Positions 50,989-61,225 of a stretch of 64,000 bases of DNA are shown in pieces. Source of the stretch: Malassezia japonica (Eukaryota > Basidiomycota > Malasseziomycetes > Malasseziales > Malasseziaceae). Position 1 is the stretch's first letter, and the number at the start of each line of letters is the position of its first letter. Location: contig NC_083377.1 of NCBI RefSeq assembly GCF_029542785.1, forward strand, positions 1 to 64,000. Reading direction: 5' to 3'. Below the pieces are notes generated by a model. It saw only the letters and a program-made list of their open reading frames with translations. It made no database searches and was not told the origin of the DNA. A program made the translations under genes and the position numbers.

Positions 50989-51113
50989 TGCGCTATTCAC
51001 CACAGGGGAGTTACTCCCCAATGCGCTGGACACGAAGGGCTGTCGGGAGCGGCGCGGCGATGTGGAGGTCCATCTTTTTCGCCGGTCCTGGGGTAGGTTC
51101 CTTACCTTTTGCC

Positions 51114-51820
51114 ATGGCCACGGACGAGACGCTGAAGCCCTACCAGTCGGAGTACATCGAAAATGCCCTGAAGTGGGATATCCTCCGCTTCGGTGGTCCC
51201 TTCACTCTCAAGTCGGGCCGCAAGTCGCCCTACTTCTTCAATGCTGGCCTGTTCAACTCTGGCATGAAGCTGCAGATGGTGGCCGAGTGCTACGCCAACC
51301 GCATTGTCGACAGCGGTGTTGAGTTCGACGTGCTCTTTGGTCCTGCGTACAAAGTATGTAATTTTGCTAACAGCAGGGTATCCCCCTTGTCGCTGCGACC
51401 GCGCTGGCGCTTGCCAAGAACCACGGCCGCGATGTGTCGTTTTGTTTCAACCGTAAGGAGGCCAAGACGCACGGCGAAGGTGGTAACCTTGTCGGAGCTC
51501 CTCTCAAAGGCCGCGTGCTTGTCGTCGACGACGTGATCACGGCCGGCACGGCGATTAACGAGGCGGTCGACATCATCAACGCGCAGCCTGATGCGAAGCT
51601 CGAGGGCGTCGTTATCGCGCTGGACCGGCAGGAGCGTGCTACCGAGGACAGCCCGGAGAGCGCGATCATGCAGGTGGAGAAGCGCCTGGGTGTCAAGGTG
51701 TACAGTGTGGTGACGCTCGGCCAGATCATCAAGCACATGGAAGTGACGCGCGGTGATGAGGCTCGCAAGGACATCGATAGCATGCGCGAGTACCGTGAGC
51801 GGTACGGCTGCAGCGCCTAA
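51114..51820 (+). CDS. URA5: Orotate phosphoribosyltransferase
   Basis: Exons 51114-51353 and 51377-51820 with a 23-nt intron (donor GTATGT). The product is 227 residues. The family motifs [31 protein letters not shown] (across the splice), [13 protein letters not shown] and the PRPP loop [16 protein letters not shown] are complete. It converts orotate and PRPP to OMP in pyrimidine synthesis. The frame is open a short way upstream of the ATG, but similarity begins at [11 protein letters not shown]. Confidence 0.95.
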
Positions 51821-51931
51821 GTAGCGATAAAAGCGTGCGCACGAGCAGAGTACCGGCGCGAGAAGATCGGCAGGACGCATTATAGCAGGAGGGCTTGAAG
51901 TAGACACGACAAACTGAGGATTACATCGCTT

Positions 51932-52011
51932 GGGGAATTAGCTCAGTGGTAGAGCGCTTGCTTAGCATTACTGATTGCATGAGGCCGTGGGTTCAATTCC
52001 CACATTCTCCA
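51932..52011 (+). tRNA. tRNA-Ala (anticodon AGC) with a short intron
   Basis: The cloverleaf can be drawn directly. The acceptor arms are GGGGAAT (51932-51938) and ATTCTCC (52004-52010), including the G3-U70 wobble pair that specifies alanine. The D arm is GCTC/GAGC, the anticodon loop is TTAGCAT with AGC, and the T arm is GTGGG/CCCAC around TTCAATT. An insertion of about 8 nt after position 37 acts as the intron. The anticodon stem has one U-U mismatch. The discriminator is A at 52011. Confidence 0.92.
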
Positions 52012-52018
52012 TTCTTTT

Positions 52019-52098
52019 GCTGAATTAGCTCAGTGGCAGAGCGCTTTTTTAGCATGATTGTCTGCATGAGGCCGTGGGTTCAATTCTCACATTTTCCA
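52019..52098 (+). pseudogene. Degenerate tandem copy of tRNA-Ala
   Basis: This repeats the preceding tRNA at an offset of 87 bases, including the intron position and the T arm. The acceptor stem is damaged: positions 2 and 3 become C-C and T-T mismatches and the G3-U70 identity pair is lost. The anticodon stem has a run of T with several mismatches. The AGC triplet and B-box region survive, so it might still be transcribed but should not fold or be charged properly. Confidence 0.75.
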
Positions 52099-52322
52099 TT
52101 TTATTGAGTTTTTAAGCCTCGCTCTTTTTTGGTTGGGACGTTGTAGGAGTGGTACATTGGAGGGCCTGCGATGGGTCCATGTTGCCTTTTCGTTGCCGGT
52201 TGCGCCGAGTGTCGTTCGGGGACAATTCCAGCTGCATGACACAGCGCTTCGATAGTCGGTGAGCTTCTCGCATTCACGCGCCGTGGTGATCTATATATAC
52301 TGTTCACCAGAGAGATACTATC

Positions 52323-52687
52323 TTACAGGAAAAAGAACCACAACGCCCACAGCAGCACCATGCCACCGACGATAGACACAGTGAGACGATGTGAGCGTGA
52401 GTACTTGACGACTTCGTTCGTCATTTTATTCGCCGTCAGGCGCATATTCGCACTGAACCGATCAAAAGAGGAGGACTATCACGTTAGATGCACGATCATA
52501 GCAACATACTGTCTCATCGATGAGCGATCGTTGCTGCTCGGCGTCGTTGTGGATATTAATGGTAACTTCACGCTGCGTCAGCCGTCTCTTTTTGAGCACG
52601 TACGAGTGAGTGAACCTTGTTAAACAGTCGATTCAGCGAATCTTCATTCTGTTGCTCATAAGTAGAGGGGTTTGCGTATCCCGCCAT
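52323..52687 (-). CDS. SFT1: SFT1/Bet1-like Golgi SNARE
   Basis: Exons 52687-52604, 52572-52510 and 52475-52323; introns are 31 and 34 nt, all junctions in phase 0. The 99-residue product begins MAGYANPSTYEQQNEDSLN. It has the Qc-SNARE heptads KVHSLREVTINIHNDAEQQ and RSLIDET-SSSFDRFSANM, and ends in a tail anchor, TVSIVGGMVLLWALWFFFL. Size and layout match Sft1 (97 residues) and Bet1, SNAREs of intra-Golgi and ER-Golgi transport. No single frame exceeds about 60 codons, so it escapes simple ORF finding. Confidence 0.85.
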
Positions 52688-52814
52688 TGCCCTCGTCGTT
52701 GTTCCTTGACACCAACACACGCCTGGGCCAGGCCCGGACGCCCCAATTAAATTTCAGATTTACCACCTGGAAGAAGCGTGCGATCGTTGTCGTCTTTCTG
52801 TACGGCGGTTCATC

Positions 52815-53499
52815 ATGTTCTTGCGCTCGCTGCTCGGAGGGGCGCGGACAACGCCGTCTGTACTCCAAAATGGGGCTGTGCTTCCATGGAGCATTGCGTC
52901 TCCCTTGATGCCGGTGGCTGGCCAGCAGCAACGGTATGCATCCAACTTGGGCCCTCGTCGCACCAAGTACCGCAAAGCACATAAGGGCCGTGTGTCGTTC
53001 CCTACCGGTGGCTCTGTGAAGGGCACCACTATTTCGCAGGGTATCTACGGTATCCGGACGCTGGAGCCGTGCCGTCTGTCTGCGACGCAGCTCACTGCAG
53101 CCGAGACGGCGCTGAAGCGCAAGCTCAAGGTCGTGCGTGGCTCGCAGGTGTTCATGCGCGTATTCCCTGACGTTCCCGTGTGTGTCAAGGGTAACGAGAC
53201 CCGTATGGGTAAGGGTAAGGGTTCCTTTGAGTTCTGGGCATGCCGGTACGTATCCTCCTGCGCTGATCCAGTGTTCCTGTTGGCCGCGTACTCTTTGAGA
53301 TTGGAGGCCACGTCGAGGTCCGTCAGGAGGTGGCCAAGGAGGGTATGTTTCTTTTCCTCACACAGCGCTCCGCCTTGCTGCGGCCAAGCTCCCCATCAAA
53401 ACCGAATTTGTGACTGCGTCCACGCCTCCTCGTCTGGGACGTGAGGTCGACGCGGCTCTGGCCAATAACGTGGCTATTCCCGAGGATAGCCAGCCGTAG
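52815..53499 (+). CDS. MRPL16: Mitochondrial ribosomal protein bL16m
   Basis: Exons 52815-53245, 53272-53342 and 53366-53499; introns are 26 and 23 nt. The product is 211 residues. An Arg-containing mitochondrial presequence (about residues 1-40) precedes the L16 core: RRTKYRKAHKGR, GIRTLEPCRLSATQLTAAE, VFPDVPVCVKGNETRMGKGKG and, across the first splice, WACR-VPVGRVLFEIGG. L16 helps form the peptidyl-transferase region of the mitoribosome. It is head-to-head with SFT1, 127 bp apart. Confidence 0.94.
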
Positions 53500-53548
53500 G
53501 AAAACTATGATACATGATATATATGTGTTTACTTGTTTGAAGCGCGCC

Positions 53549-53875
53549 TTAGGCGTCGTCTTCCTCGTCGTCATCCTCTTCATCCTCTTCTTCGTCGTTG
53601 CCCTCTGTAGTCGTCATCGAAGCCTGGTTGCTGCGGCCCATAGTAGAGTCCGGTTCCACGCCCACAGCGTCTTTCCAGCACGTCACGATCTCATTGAGGC
53701 GTGCGCGCGCAGCGTCCAAGCTGTCGGCCAGTGCTGCGTGGCCTTGCGAATTTTGGTCGATCGCGACACTTTCCGTCCCAGAAGCGGGCGGCACGTCGCC
53801 CGAGCCCCCCTGCATCGGCTTCGCTTCCGCTCCCTGCGCGTCGAGCGCCCAGCGGTAGGAGATCGCGCTCGCCAT
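53549..53875 (-). CDS. Small acidic-tailed protein, Gon7-like candidate
   Basis: 108 residues from the only ATG before the region. A disordered N-terminal half is followed by one amphipathic helix (ALADSLDAARARLNEIVTCW) and an extreme acidic tail of Asp and Glu. This layout recalls Gon7, the small disordered subunit of the EKC/KEOPS tRNA-modification complex, which has a single helix and an acidic C-terminus. The resemblance is structural rather than by sequence identity, so the function is unproven. It is head-to-head with OST3, 98 bp apart. Confidence 0.4.
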   Translation of the reverse strand: MASAISYRWALDAQGAEAKPMQGGSGDVPPASGTESVAIDQNSQGHAALADSLDAARARLNEIVTCWKDAVGVEPDSTMGRSNQASMTTTEGNDEEEDEEDDDEEDDA

Positions 53876-53973
53876 CGCGTTCCAAGACGACCTGCAATTC
53901 CACGTGGAGTACTGCCACGTGGGAAAGGTCGGAAGCCGTGGCTTGGGCCAGTCGGCGCCGCGTCTGAACGACG

Positions 53974-54968
53974 ATGCAGCTCGGTGCAACGCTGCTGTGT
54001 GCGCTTCTTGCGCTCGTGTCGCTCATTTCTCATGTGGCCGGTAACACAAAGAGCCAAGAGAAGCTTTTAGCTGAGGCGCAAAAAGCCCCGAACGGTATCC
54101 TGGAGCTCGATGAGAGCACCTACGACCGGCTCCTGGCGGCCCCCCGTGACTTTTCGGTGACGGTGCTGTACACTGCGCTGCACCCCCGCTACCGCTGTGC
54201 GGCGTGCAATCTCTTCAAGGAGCCCTACGAGCAAGTTGCGCTTGGCTGGCAGAAGAAGAAGAGCACCAAGCGCCATGTCTTTGCCAAGGTCGAGGCGGAC
54301 CGTGCGATGGAAGTGCTGAAGCGGGTACGTGACGCTACTCACCCCAGAATAAGTTTACGCACGTCCCTGTGATCTACAACTTCCCTGCTGCGCCCAGCAG
54401 CATTGCGGATGAGCCGTCCGAGTACGATGTGTCGCGCCAGGGATTCAGCGCGGACGACTTTGCAGATGTCATTTCCGAGTTCCTCCAGGTCCCGGTCACG
54501 CCCAAGAAGCCGCTGGTGACCAAAGCGACGCTTATCCAGCTCTTCCTTGGCGGTGCCGTGATCCTTGCGACTGCGTTTGTCGTGCCGCGTATCGACTTCC
54601 GTAACAGCACCCGCGCAGTGATGATGCTCATCTCGCTCGGCCTGATCTTTACCTTTACCTCGGGCTACATGTGGAACCGGATCCGCAACCCGCCGTTCAT
54701 GATGGCCAAGCCGAACGGCGATGCGGAAATCTTTAGCGAGGGCTTTCAGTCGCAGAACGGTGTCGAGTCGCCGATTCTCATTGCGCTGTACGCCGGTATC
54801 GCCGTCAGCGCGCTCGTGCTGAACAATGTCGCTCCCTACATCCGCTCGGGTCCCTTGCAGCTGCTCGTGGTGCTGGCCGGCGTTGCGGGGCTTCTGCTCG
54901 GGTTTAGCTACCTGATGGAGATCTTCCGTCGCAAAAACCCGATCTACCCCTTCCACCTGTTTATCTAG
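53974..54968 (+). CDS. OST3: Oligosaccharyltransferase subunit Ost3/Ost6
   Basis: Exons 53974-54324 and 54348-54968 with a 23-nt intron. The product is 323 residues. After a signal peptide (about 1-23), a luminal thioredoxin-like domain carries the redox motif CAAC (YRCAACNLF) and continues through NKFTHVPVIYNFPA after the splice. Four transmembrane helices follow, ending with a dibasic-rich tail. Ost3/Ost6 holds client proteins by mixed disulfides so that OST can N-glycosylate them in the ER. It ends 23 bases from the convergent NOP53 stop. Confidence 0.92.
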
Positions 54969-54991
54969 ACAGTGTCATAGCTAGCGAAGTC

Positions 54992-56327
54992 CTAGTCACG
55001 CTTAAACGTGTGCCGATCGTACTGCTTCGTCTTGAGCTTGCGCGATGGCAACACAGGACGACGCGCCTCGGCGAGGCCACGCGCCTGCAGGTTCTGGAAG
55101 CGGTCCCAGAACAGGTTGCCTTCGGGCTTAAGCTGGCGCAGGCTCTCGCTTAGCTCATCGCCAGTCTGCACGTCGATGCGCTGCTCCGGCACGGCATGCT
55201 TGCCGACGCGGAAGCCAGCCATGCCCTGGTTCTGCATGCGGTCGAGCTTGCGCGCACGGCGGTCGTCAACAAGCGCCTGGCGCGACTGCGCGAGATGGCG
55301 CATGCGCTTGAGGTGGCCCGGCAGCTCGGACACCATCGCACGCTGCTGGCGCTGGCGGCGGCGCTGCTCGGCCTGGTGGAACTGCTCCTTGGAGCGCGCC
55401 TCGCGACGGCGCTGCGCCGCCGACTTGCGGCCCGGCATCTTGACGTGCGGCGCCTCTTCGTCGTCATCCTCCTCTTCCTCTTCCTCGTTGTCCTCTTGCG
55501 GCTCGTCGATGGGCATGCCCATGTGCGACGTGCTGGTGCTCGGCTCCTGGGCAATGTTGCGCCATTGGCTGCGGAGCGCCGCATTCTCCTGGATCTCGTG
55601 CTCTTCTTCGCTCGCCTTCTGGATCGCCGATTGCAGGAGTGACTCGTGTGCGTCAAAGTCGGGGTTGTACGACATGCCGGCGTGGGGACGGGGAATCGCA
55701 GGCGCGGTCTTGGCTGGAGCCAAAGGTTCATGGGTCATTGACTTGGGGCGCTGGGTAAGTCAGGATACGTACAAGGATCGCATTCGTAGCGGCCTCCGAC
55801 ACCCACTCGTCGGACTTGGGTGCGGCGGGCGTGCTCCATAGGTCGTGCTTAGAGCTGAGCACCGCGTCGCTCTGCAGCTTGCCCGCGCTGCCGATCTCGG
55901 TATTTCCCTGCTGGCCCTCGTGTGGGCGCGAGGCAAGGATGCGCAGACGGCGCTTCACCTTGGCAGGGAGGCCGGCAGCGTGCGCCTTGCCAGCCGGGGT
56001 CTGGGTATCGAGCTGGAACGAGGAGCGCGCGCGCTGGTTAATGGCAGGCACGGCGCTGCGTGCCTCTAGGATCTCTTGGGACTTGAGCTTCCTCTTTTCA
56101 CGCGCTTGGCGTGCAAGCTGCGTCTCTTGTCCGCTGCGGTCTTCCACAAAGAGCTGGCTGTTTTTCTGGTCGTGGGCCGGCGTGCCCACCGCCCGCTCCT
56201 GCTCGCGGATATCCTCGAGCGCGGCCTCAGTGGCGCTCAGGTCAATATTCTTACGCCATGCATGCTTGCCTTTGCGCGACGCTTGCTTGTACTGCGCCGG
56301 CCGGCCACGGTCCGCTGCCTTGGTCAT
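54992..56327 (-). CDS. NOP53: Ribosome biogenesis protein Nop53
   Basis: Exons 56327-55773 and 55750-54992 with a 22-nt intron. The product is 437 residues. The diagnostic N-terminal motif SRKGKHAWRKNIDLSATE is followed by ALEDIREQER and LFVEDRSG. The C-terminal half contains MSYNPDFDAHESLLQSA, a long acidic run, and an Arg-rich helix ending LKTKQYDRHTFKRD. Nop53 (human PICT1) recruits Mtr4 and the exosome to 60S precursors in the nucleolus. It is head-to-head with USB1, 64 bp apart. Confidence 0.92.
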
Positions 56328-56391
56328 TGCGCGAAAGAAAGCGAAACTTTTTTCGGCGCCCTTTTCTCCACGTGGCTTGCGGCCGTGCGCG

Positions 56392-57159
56392 ATGGGGGGG
56401 CTGGTGGCCTATAGCGATTCGGAGGAGGAGGAGGAGCGGTACGCACTGCCTCCGGTGTGCTTGGATGATGGCGGATCGCGCGACGAATGGCTCAGTCATG
56501 TATATTTACCAGGTAGGTTCCCCATCTGACCCAGTGCCGAGCGACAACCAGCCGATGAAAAACCTGCTTCGGAGGGTCGTAGAGCAAGGGTGCACGTACC
56601 CCGGCTTTTGCATGTTGTCCGGCGAAGGTGGCCGTAGCTTGCACCTCTCGCTTACACGCCCCATTCTCATACGCAAGCACGAGCAAAAATCGTTTGTCGA
56701 CCAGGCAGCACAGTGCGTGCGAGAGAGCCAGGTCGAGCGGTACGTTGCGCAACTTATCCAGCTTCTCGGTCGGCTTTGCGCGCTTTACGAGCTTCCCAAG
56801 CGACACTTCGGATCGTGTGTTCTTGGCGCTCGAGACGAATGCGGGATGGCACGAGGTACGTGCCACGACTAATGCAGCTGCAGTCCCTCACAAAAGCACT
56901 GAGCCAGCGGCTCTATGCCCTATTCCGCGCACCTATGTACTATCAGCAGCCGCGCTTTCACGCAAGTGTGGCGTACTGTGAGCCGACTGAAGCGTGCCCC
57001 CGCGCCGCGCTCGAACGGATCGGCGAGGAACTCGCCTCGGCGTTAAATCGGTCGCTGGACACGTACCTGCGTGCCCTCCGCCCAATTTATGCACAGACAA
57101 TCACGGTACAGGTCGGCAAAGCAAGAGATAGTGTGACGATCCCTATTCGAAGTAAATGA
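56392..57159 (+). CDS. USB1: U6 snRNA 3'-end phosphodiesterase Usb1
   Basis: Exons 56392-56512, 56535-56739, 56762-56855 and 56878-57159; all three introns are 22 nt. The product is 233 residues. Two HxS motifs of the 2H phosphodiesterase fold are seen: LHLSLTRP and, near the C-terminus, FHASVAYCEP. Between them lies FSVGFARFTSFPSD, which spans a splice. Usb1 trims the oligo-U tail of U6 and leaves a protected end, keeping U6 stable for splicing. The acidic N-terminus (SDSEEEEE) is typical. Its stop lies 6 bases from the convergent RCF2-like gene. Confidence 0.9.
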
Positions 57160-57165
57160 GTGAAT

Positions 57166-58235
57166 CTACTTGGTGAGCTCCTTGGCCTCGCTCTCGGCGT
57201 CCTTGGCGAAGACCTTGGCTCCGCCCTCGGCATCCTTGACGATGACCTTGGCTCCGCCCTTGACATCCTTGGCGATGTCCTTGGCTCCACTCTCGGCGTC
57301 CTTGGCAAGGTCCTTAGCTCCGCTCTCGGCGTCCTTGGCGGCATCCTTGGCCTCGGCTTTGGCGTCCTTGGCAAGGTCCTTTGCTCCGCTCTCTGTGTCC
57401 TTGGCGACGTCCTTGGCCTCGCTCTTGGCCTTGTCAAACGCGCCTTTGGTCTCGGAGAGAATATCGGCTTCGAGCTTGCGGGCAGTGTTTTCTTCTTGCC
57501 GCGAGTATACCTGCTTATCGGACGAGTTGTCGTCGTGGAGGACTGTGTGAGAAAAGATACGTACTGTTACGCCACGAGTGGTCACCGCTCGTGCGCTCCT
57601 GCTCGAGGATCTTGTCACCGGCCGTGGGAATGTGCGTAATACCGGCCATGATCAGCAGCGAAGCGAGCGTAAGGCCCTGGGCCCACACACGAGCCTGGAC
57701 CAACTTCTGCGAGAAGGAAAGCGGCTGCGACTGGATGTAGAGCCACGAGCCGGTCATCGAGCTGAGCCAGCTGCCAATCACGACGCTGAACTTGTTGTCC
57801 TTGGCCCAGGTCAGAGCCTGGTCGCGAGGGGTGAGCTCGTCCCAGCGCTTGTCAAGCTCTGACATCCTACTACGCTTCGCCTTGGCAGCTGCATCCGAGA
57901 AGTGCGCCTCCTGTGGGTCAGCACGTCGCCTCAACGTACGTCAACAGCAATGCCGGCCTTTTCAGCGTAAATCATGGCAATGGCCAGACCACCAGACACA
58001 ACCATGGAAAACTTGATAGCGACAGGAAGGTTGCGGATCGTGGGAGACCTGCGCTGAAGGAAGGTGCCACCAAAGAGTGTAGCTACGCTGCCCAAGGCGA
58101 AGCCCTCCGCGCCGGCGGTGATCGAGGCTTTGTATTGCCTGTGCGGCGTGTAAGCATGTGCTGTACCAAGATCCAAGGTACTTACTGCTCACGCTTCTCA
58201 ACGTTTCCAACTTCGCGGTGAGTTCCGTAAGACAT
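57166..58235 (-). CDS. RCF2: Rcf2-like HIG1-domain protein fused to LEA-like 11-residue repeats
   Basis: Exons 58235-58186, 58138-57940, 57910-57565 and 57542-57166; introns are 47, 29 and 22 nt. The product is 323 residues. The N-terminal two thirds match Rcf2: two helices in ASITAGAEGFALGSVATLF and VAIKFSMVVSGGLAIAMIYAE, then the HIG1 domain (DNKFSVVIGSWLSS through QKLVQARVWAQGLTLASLL). Rcf2 modulates cytochrome c oxidase and supercomplexes in the inner membrane. The last 110 residues are unusual: seven or more 11-residue units of the type KDLAKDAESGA, amphipathic and LEA-like, encoded by 33-bp tandem repeats. Both parts are in one frame with clean junctions. Confidence 0.85.
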
Positions 58236-58340
58236 GGTACTACGAAAAAACAAGTCGGAATCTTTCGACACCGCTGTCCACAAATAAATTCGGAACGTTC
58301 GGGCCAGCTGTGGCGAACACCCGATGTGGAGGTTCCCTGC

Positions 58341-60010
58341 TCAATGGCTCGGCAGGTACTAAAATCGCGTCAGCGCCGCAAAAATGACGTACTTTGTAAG
58401 GGTTTAATAGGCCCTTGGGATCAAAAAGCTTCTTGATCTCCTTCATGTATTGAACAGAGAGGGGGTCCTTAGAATATCCGATTTTCTCCGCTTTCATCAC
58501 GCCAAGGCCGTGCTCGGCAGAAATCGAACCACTTTGTCAGTCATTGCCACGTACCGGACGCTGGCGACCCATTCGTAGATATACGGCTCGATCACCGCCT
58601 CCACGGCCGGATCGTAGGCCTGTGCGACAATATTGATATGGAGGTTGCCTGGCGTCAGCAGGAAAACGTACCGTCGCCGATATGTCCGTAGCCACACACG
58701 GCCTTCACCGGCCCTTGCCGCTCGGGCGTAGAGAGCATGTCGTACTCCATAAAGCGTGCGCGCAGGTCCAGCACTAGCTCGTACATCCGCTCGATCGGAA
58801 TACTAATGTCGTACTTGTACACCTTGCCGTAGTGGCCCAGCGACTCGGGCACACTCTCGCGAAGCGACCAAAGGCCCTTCATTTGGCTCTCGTCCTGCGC
58901 CAGTACACCGTCCGAGATCGTGCCGGACTCGAGGAGCTCCTCCAAAAGGCCTTGGAGCTTTTCGTCGTCATGGTCCTTGTTCGATCCGCTCGTCTCGACC
59001 AGCACGTACATCGGATGGCGCTCTGCGAACGGATCACGGGGCGCCGCCGAGGCGTTGTTCAGCACGATCCCAAACGACTCTTGGTCCACAAACTCAAACG
59101 CAGAGAGGATCTCGGCACAATGCTTCTTGGTCATCTGGAATGTGGCCTGCACCGCCTCGAAAGAGTCGACACCAAACACAGCCACATTCATCGCACTCGG
59201 ACGGCGCGGCGTCGCGATCGATACACCGGTAATCACGCCGAGCGTGCCTTCGGAGCCGATAAAGAGCTGCTTCAGATCAAGGCCGGTATTGTCCTTGCGG
59301 AGCGTCTGCAGGCCCGGGAGGATCTCGCCGTTGGGCAGCACGACCTCGAGGCCCAGGACGCTGCCGTGCAGCGAGCCGTAGCGCAGGAAACGCAGACCGC
59401 CCGCATTCGTCGCCACATTTCCGCCAATGTGGCAGCTGCCCTTTGCACCGAGGTCGAGCGGCATCATGTAGCCGTGCTCAGCGACGTGGTCGTCGAGCGC
59501 CTCGAGGATGCACCCCGCATCGCACACCAGCGTGCCCGACATTGCGTCAAAGCTGCGGATCTTGTTCAGCGCGCCGAGGTTCAAAATGACCTCGTCGTGC
59601 ACCGGCACGCCGCCGCCGACCAGACCCGTGTTGCCGCCCTGCGGGACGACGGCGAGGTTGTTCGCATAGCACACCTGCATCACGCGCGACACTTCCTCCG
59701 TGGTCTTGGGCCGGACCACACAGGCCGACTTGCCGAGGTACTTTCCCATCCAGTCGTTATTGTACCCATCGAGCTCGGACGCCTCCAGCTGGTTCCACGA
59801 GCCGCCCCCCAGCGTGCTCAGGAGCGAAGTCTGCGGCGTGGAGAGGGCGCCGGCAATCTCTTCTAGAATCGCAGGCGTGATCTGAGCGTACTCTGGCTTG
59901 CGAGGAATCGGCGCAGCATAGAATCGCACGCTCTGGTGTGTGGCGCGCGGCACGCGCGGCAGCGCCCGCGCAGCTTGGCGCAGCATACCCCGTCCCAGCA
60001 TTGACTGCAT
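58341..60010 (-). CDS. DLD2: D-lactate / D-2-hydroxyglutarate dehydrogenase (Dld2 type), mitochondrial
   Basis: Exons 60010-58672, 58648-58555, 58531-58393 and 58358-58341; introns are 23, 23 and 34 nt, and the last exon is 18 nt. The product is 529 residues. A presequence ([14 protein letters not shown]) precedes the FAD-binding domain with [19 protein letters not shown] and [14 protein letters not shown]. The C-terminal FAD-oxidase domain has [14 protein letters not shown], formed by the first splice, and [10 protein letters not shown] after the second. It ends LLNPYKYLPSH. This VAO-family enzyme oxidises D-2-hydroxy acids in the mitochondrial matrix. The second intron uses an AAG acceptor. 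Confidence 0.92.
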
Positions 60011-60129
60011 GGTGCAAGAGCCAAAATGGTGAGTCACGTTTACTAATCCATCGCGTGGATCGTCGCGCGCGTGCGCGGCGCGAGTGGCATCCACCCACGC
60101 GTATCGCCGAGCGGTGCGTGGGCATTACT

Positions 60130-61114
60130 ATGTCGAGCGACTTGGATCAGTGCGTGTTACTTGCTTATGCAGACAAATTGAGCAGCTCAAGCGATGCGAG
60201 CGGCTCACGGAAGCGCAGGTGAAGGTGCTCTGTGCCCAAGCGCGCGATATCCTGGTGGAAGAGTCGAATGTGCAGCGGGTCGATGCACCTGTCACGATCT
60301 GCGGCGATATCCACGGCCAGTTCTATGATCTTTTGGAGCTGTTCCGTGTAGGCGGTCCGTGTCCTGATACCAACTACCTGTTCCTGGGAGACTTTGTGGA
60401 TCGCGGCCTCTACTCGGTGGAGACTTTTTTGCTGCTGCTAGCGCTAAAAGTCCGGTATCCCGACCGGATGACGCTGATTCGGGGCAACCACGAGTCGCGC
60501 CAAATTACACAGGTATATGGTTTCTACGACGAGTGCACGCGCAAATACGGCAGCGTCAATGTGTGGCGGTATTGCTGCGACGTATTTGACTACATGTCTC
60601 TCGGCGCTGTGGTCGACGGCCGCGTGTTTTGTGTGCACGGTGGCCTGAGCCCGAATATCGTATCGCTGAACCAAATCCGCACTATTGACCGGAAACAAGA
60701 GGTGCCGCACGACGGGGCCATGTGCGACCTGCTCTGGTCGGATCCCGATGGTACGTCGAGCGACTCACGCAGAAATCACCGGCTGGGGCATATCTCCACG
60801 CGGGGCCGGGTTTCTTTTTGGCGGGGACGTGGTAAAAAGTTTCGTGCATACCAACAATCTGGACTTTATCGCGCGTGCACACCAGCTTATTTTGGAGGGC
60901 TACAAGCAAATGTTTGACGAGACGATCGTCACGGTATGGAGTGCGCCGAACTACTGCTATCGGTGTGGAAACGTGGCGAGCATTCTGCAGCTCGACGACG
61001 CCTTGAACCAGAAGTACCCCACCTTTGATGCGGCGCCGCAGGTGTACGTAACCGTGCTTACCCAGGGAACAAGGCGTACCTGCCAAGCGGCCGGCACCTG
61101 ATTACTTTTTGTAA
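60130..61114 (+). CDS. PPH3: Protein phosphatase 4 catalytic subunit
   Basis: Exons 60130-60149, 60173-60750, 60773-61043 and 61066-61114; introns are 23, 22 and 22 nt. The product is 305 residues. PPP-family metal motifs GDIHGQ, GDFVDRG and RGNHE are intact, and [17 protein letters not shown] plus EESNVQRVD place it with PP4 rather than PP2A or PP6. The final splice yields the C-terminus PAPDYFL, whose terminal Leu is the methylation site regulating holoenzyme assembly. PP4 dephosphorylates DNA-damage and meiotic targets such as gamma-H2A. Confidence 0.95.
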
Positions 61115-61225
61115 TCCCATACCCAATATAGCGCCGCCGGCACCGGGACAATTAGTAAAACCTTGCTGCGAAACCGCATTGGTGTGCAGCTGTGGCCCCG
61201 GCGCGGTGTATCACTCACACACACC

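Noticed and set aside
52101..52307. 68-codon minus-strand frame between the tRNA pair and the SFT1-like gene
   Set aside because: No recognisable motif, and no support beyond an open frame. It may be 3' UTR of the SFT1-like gene.
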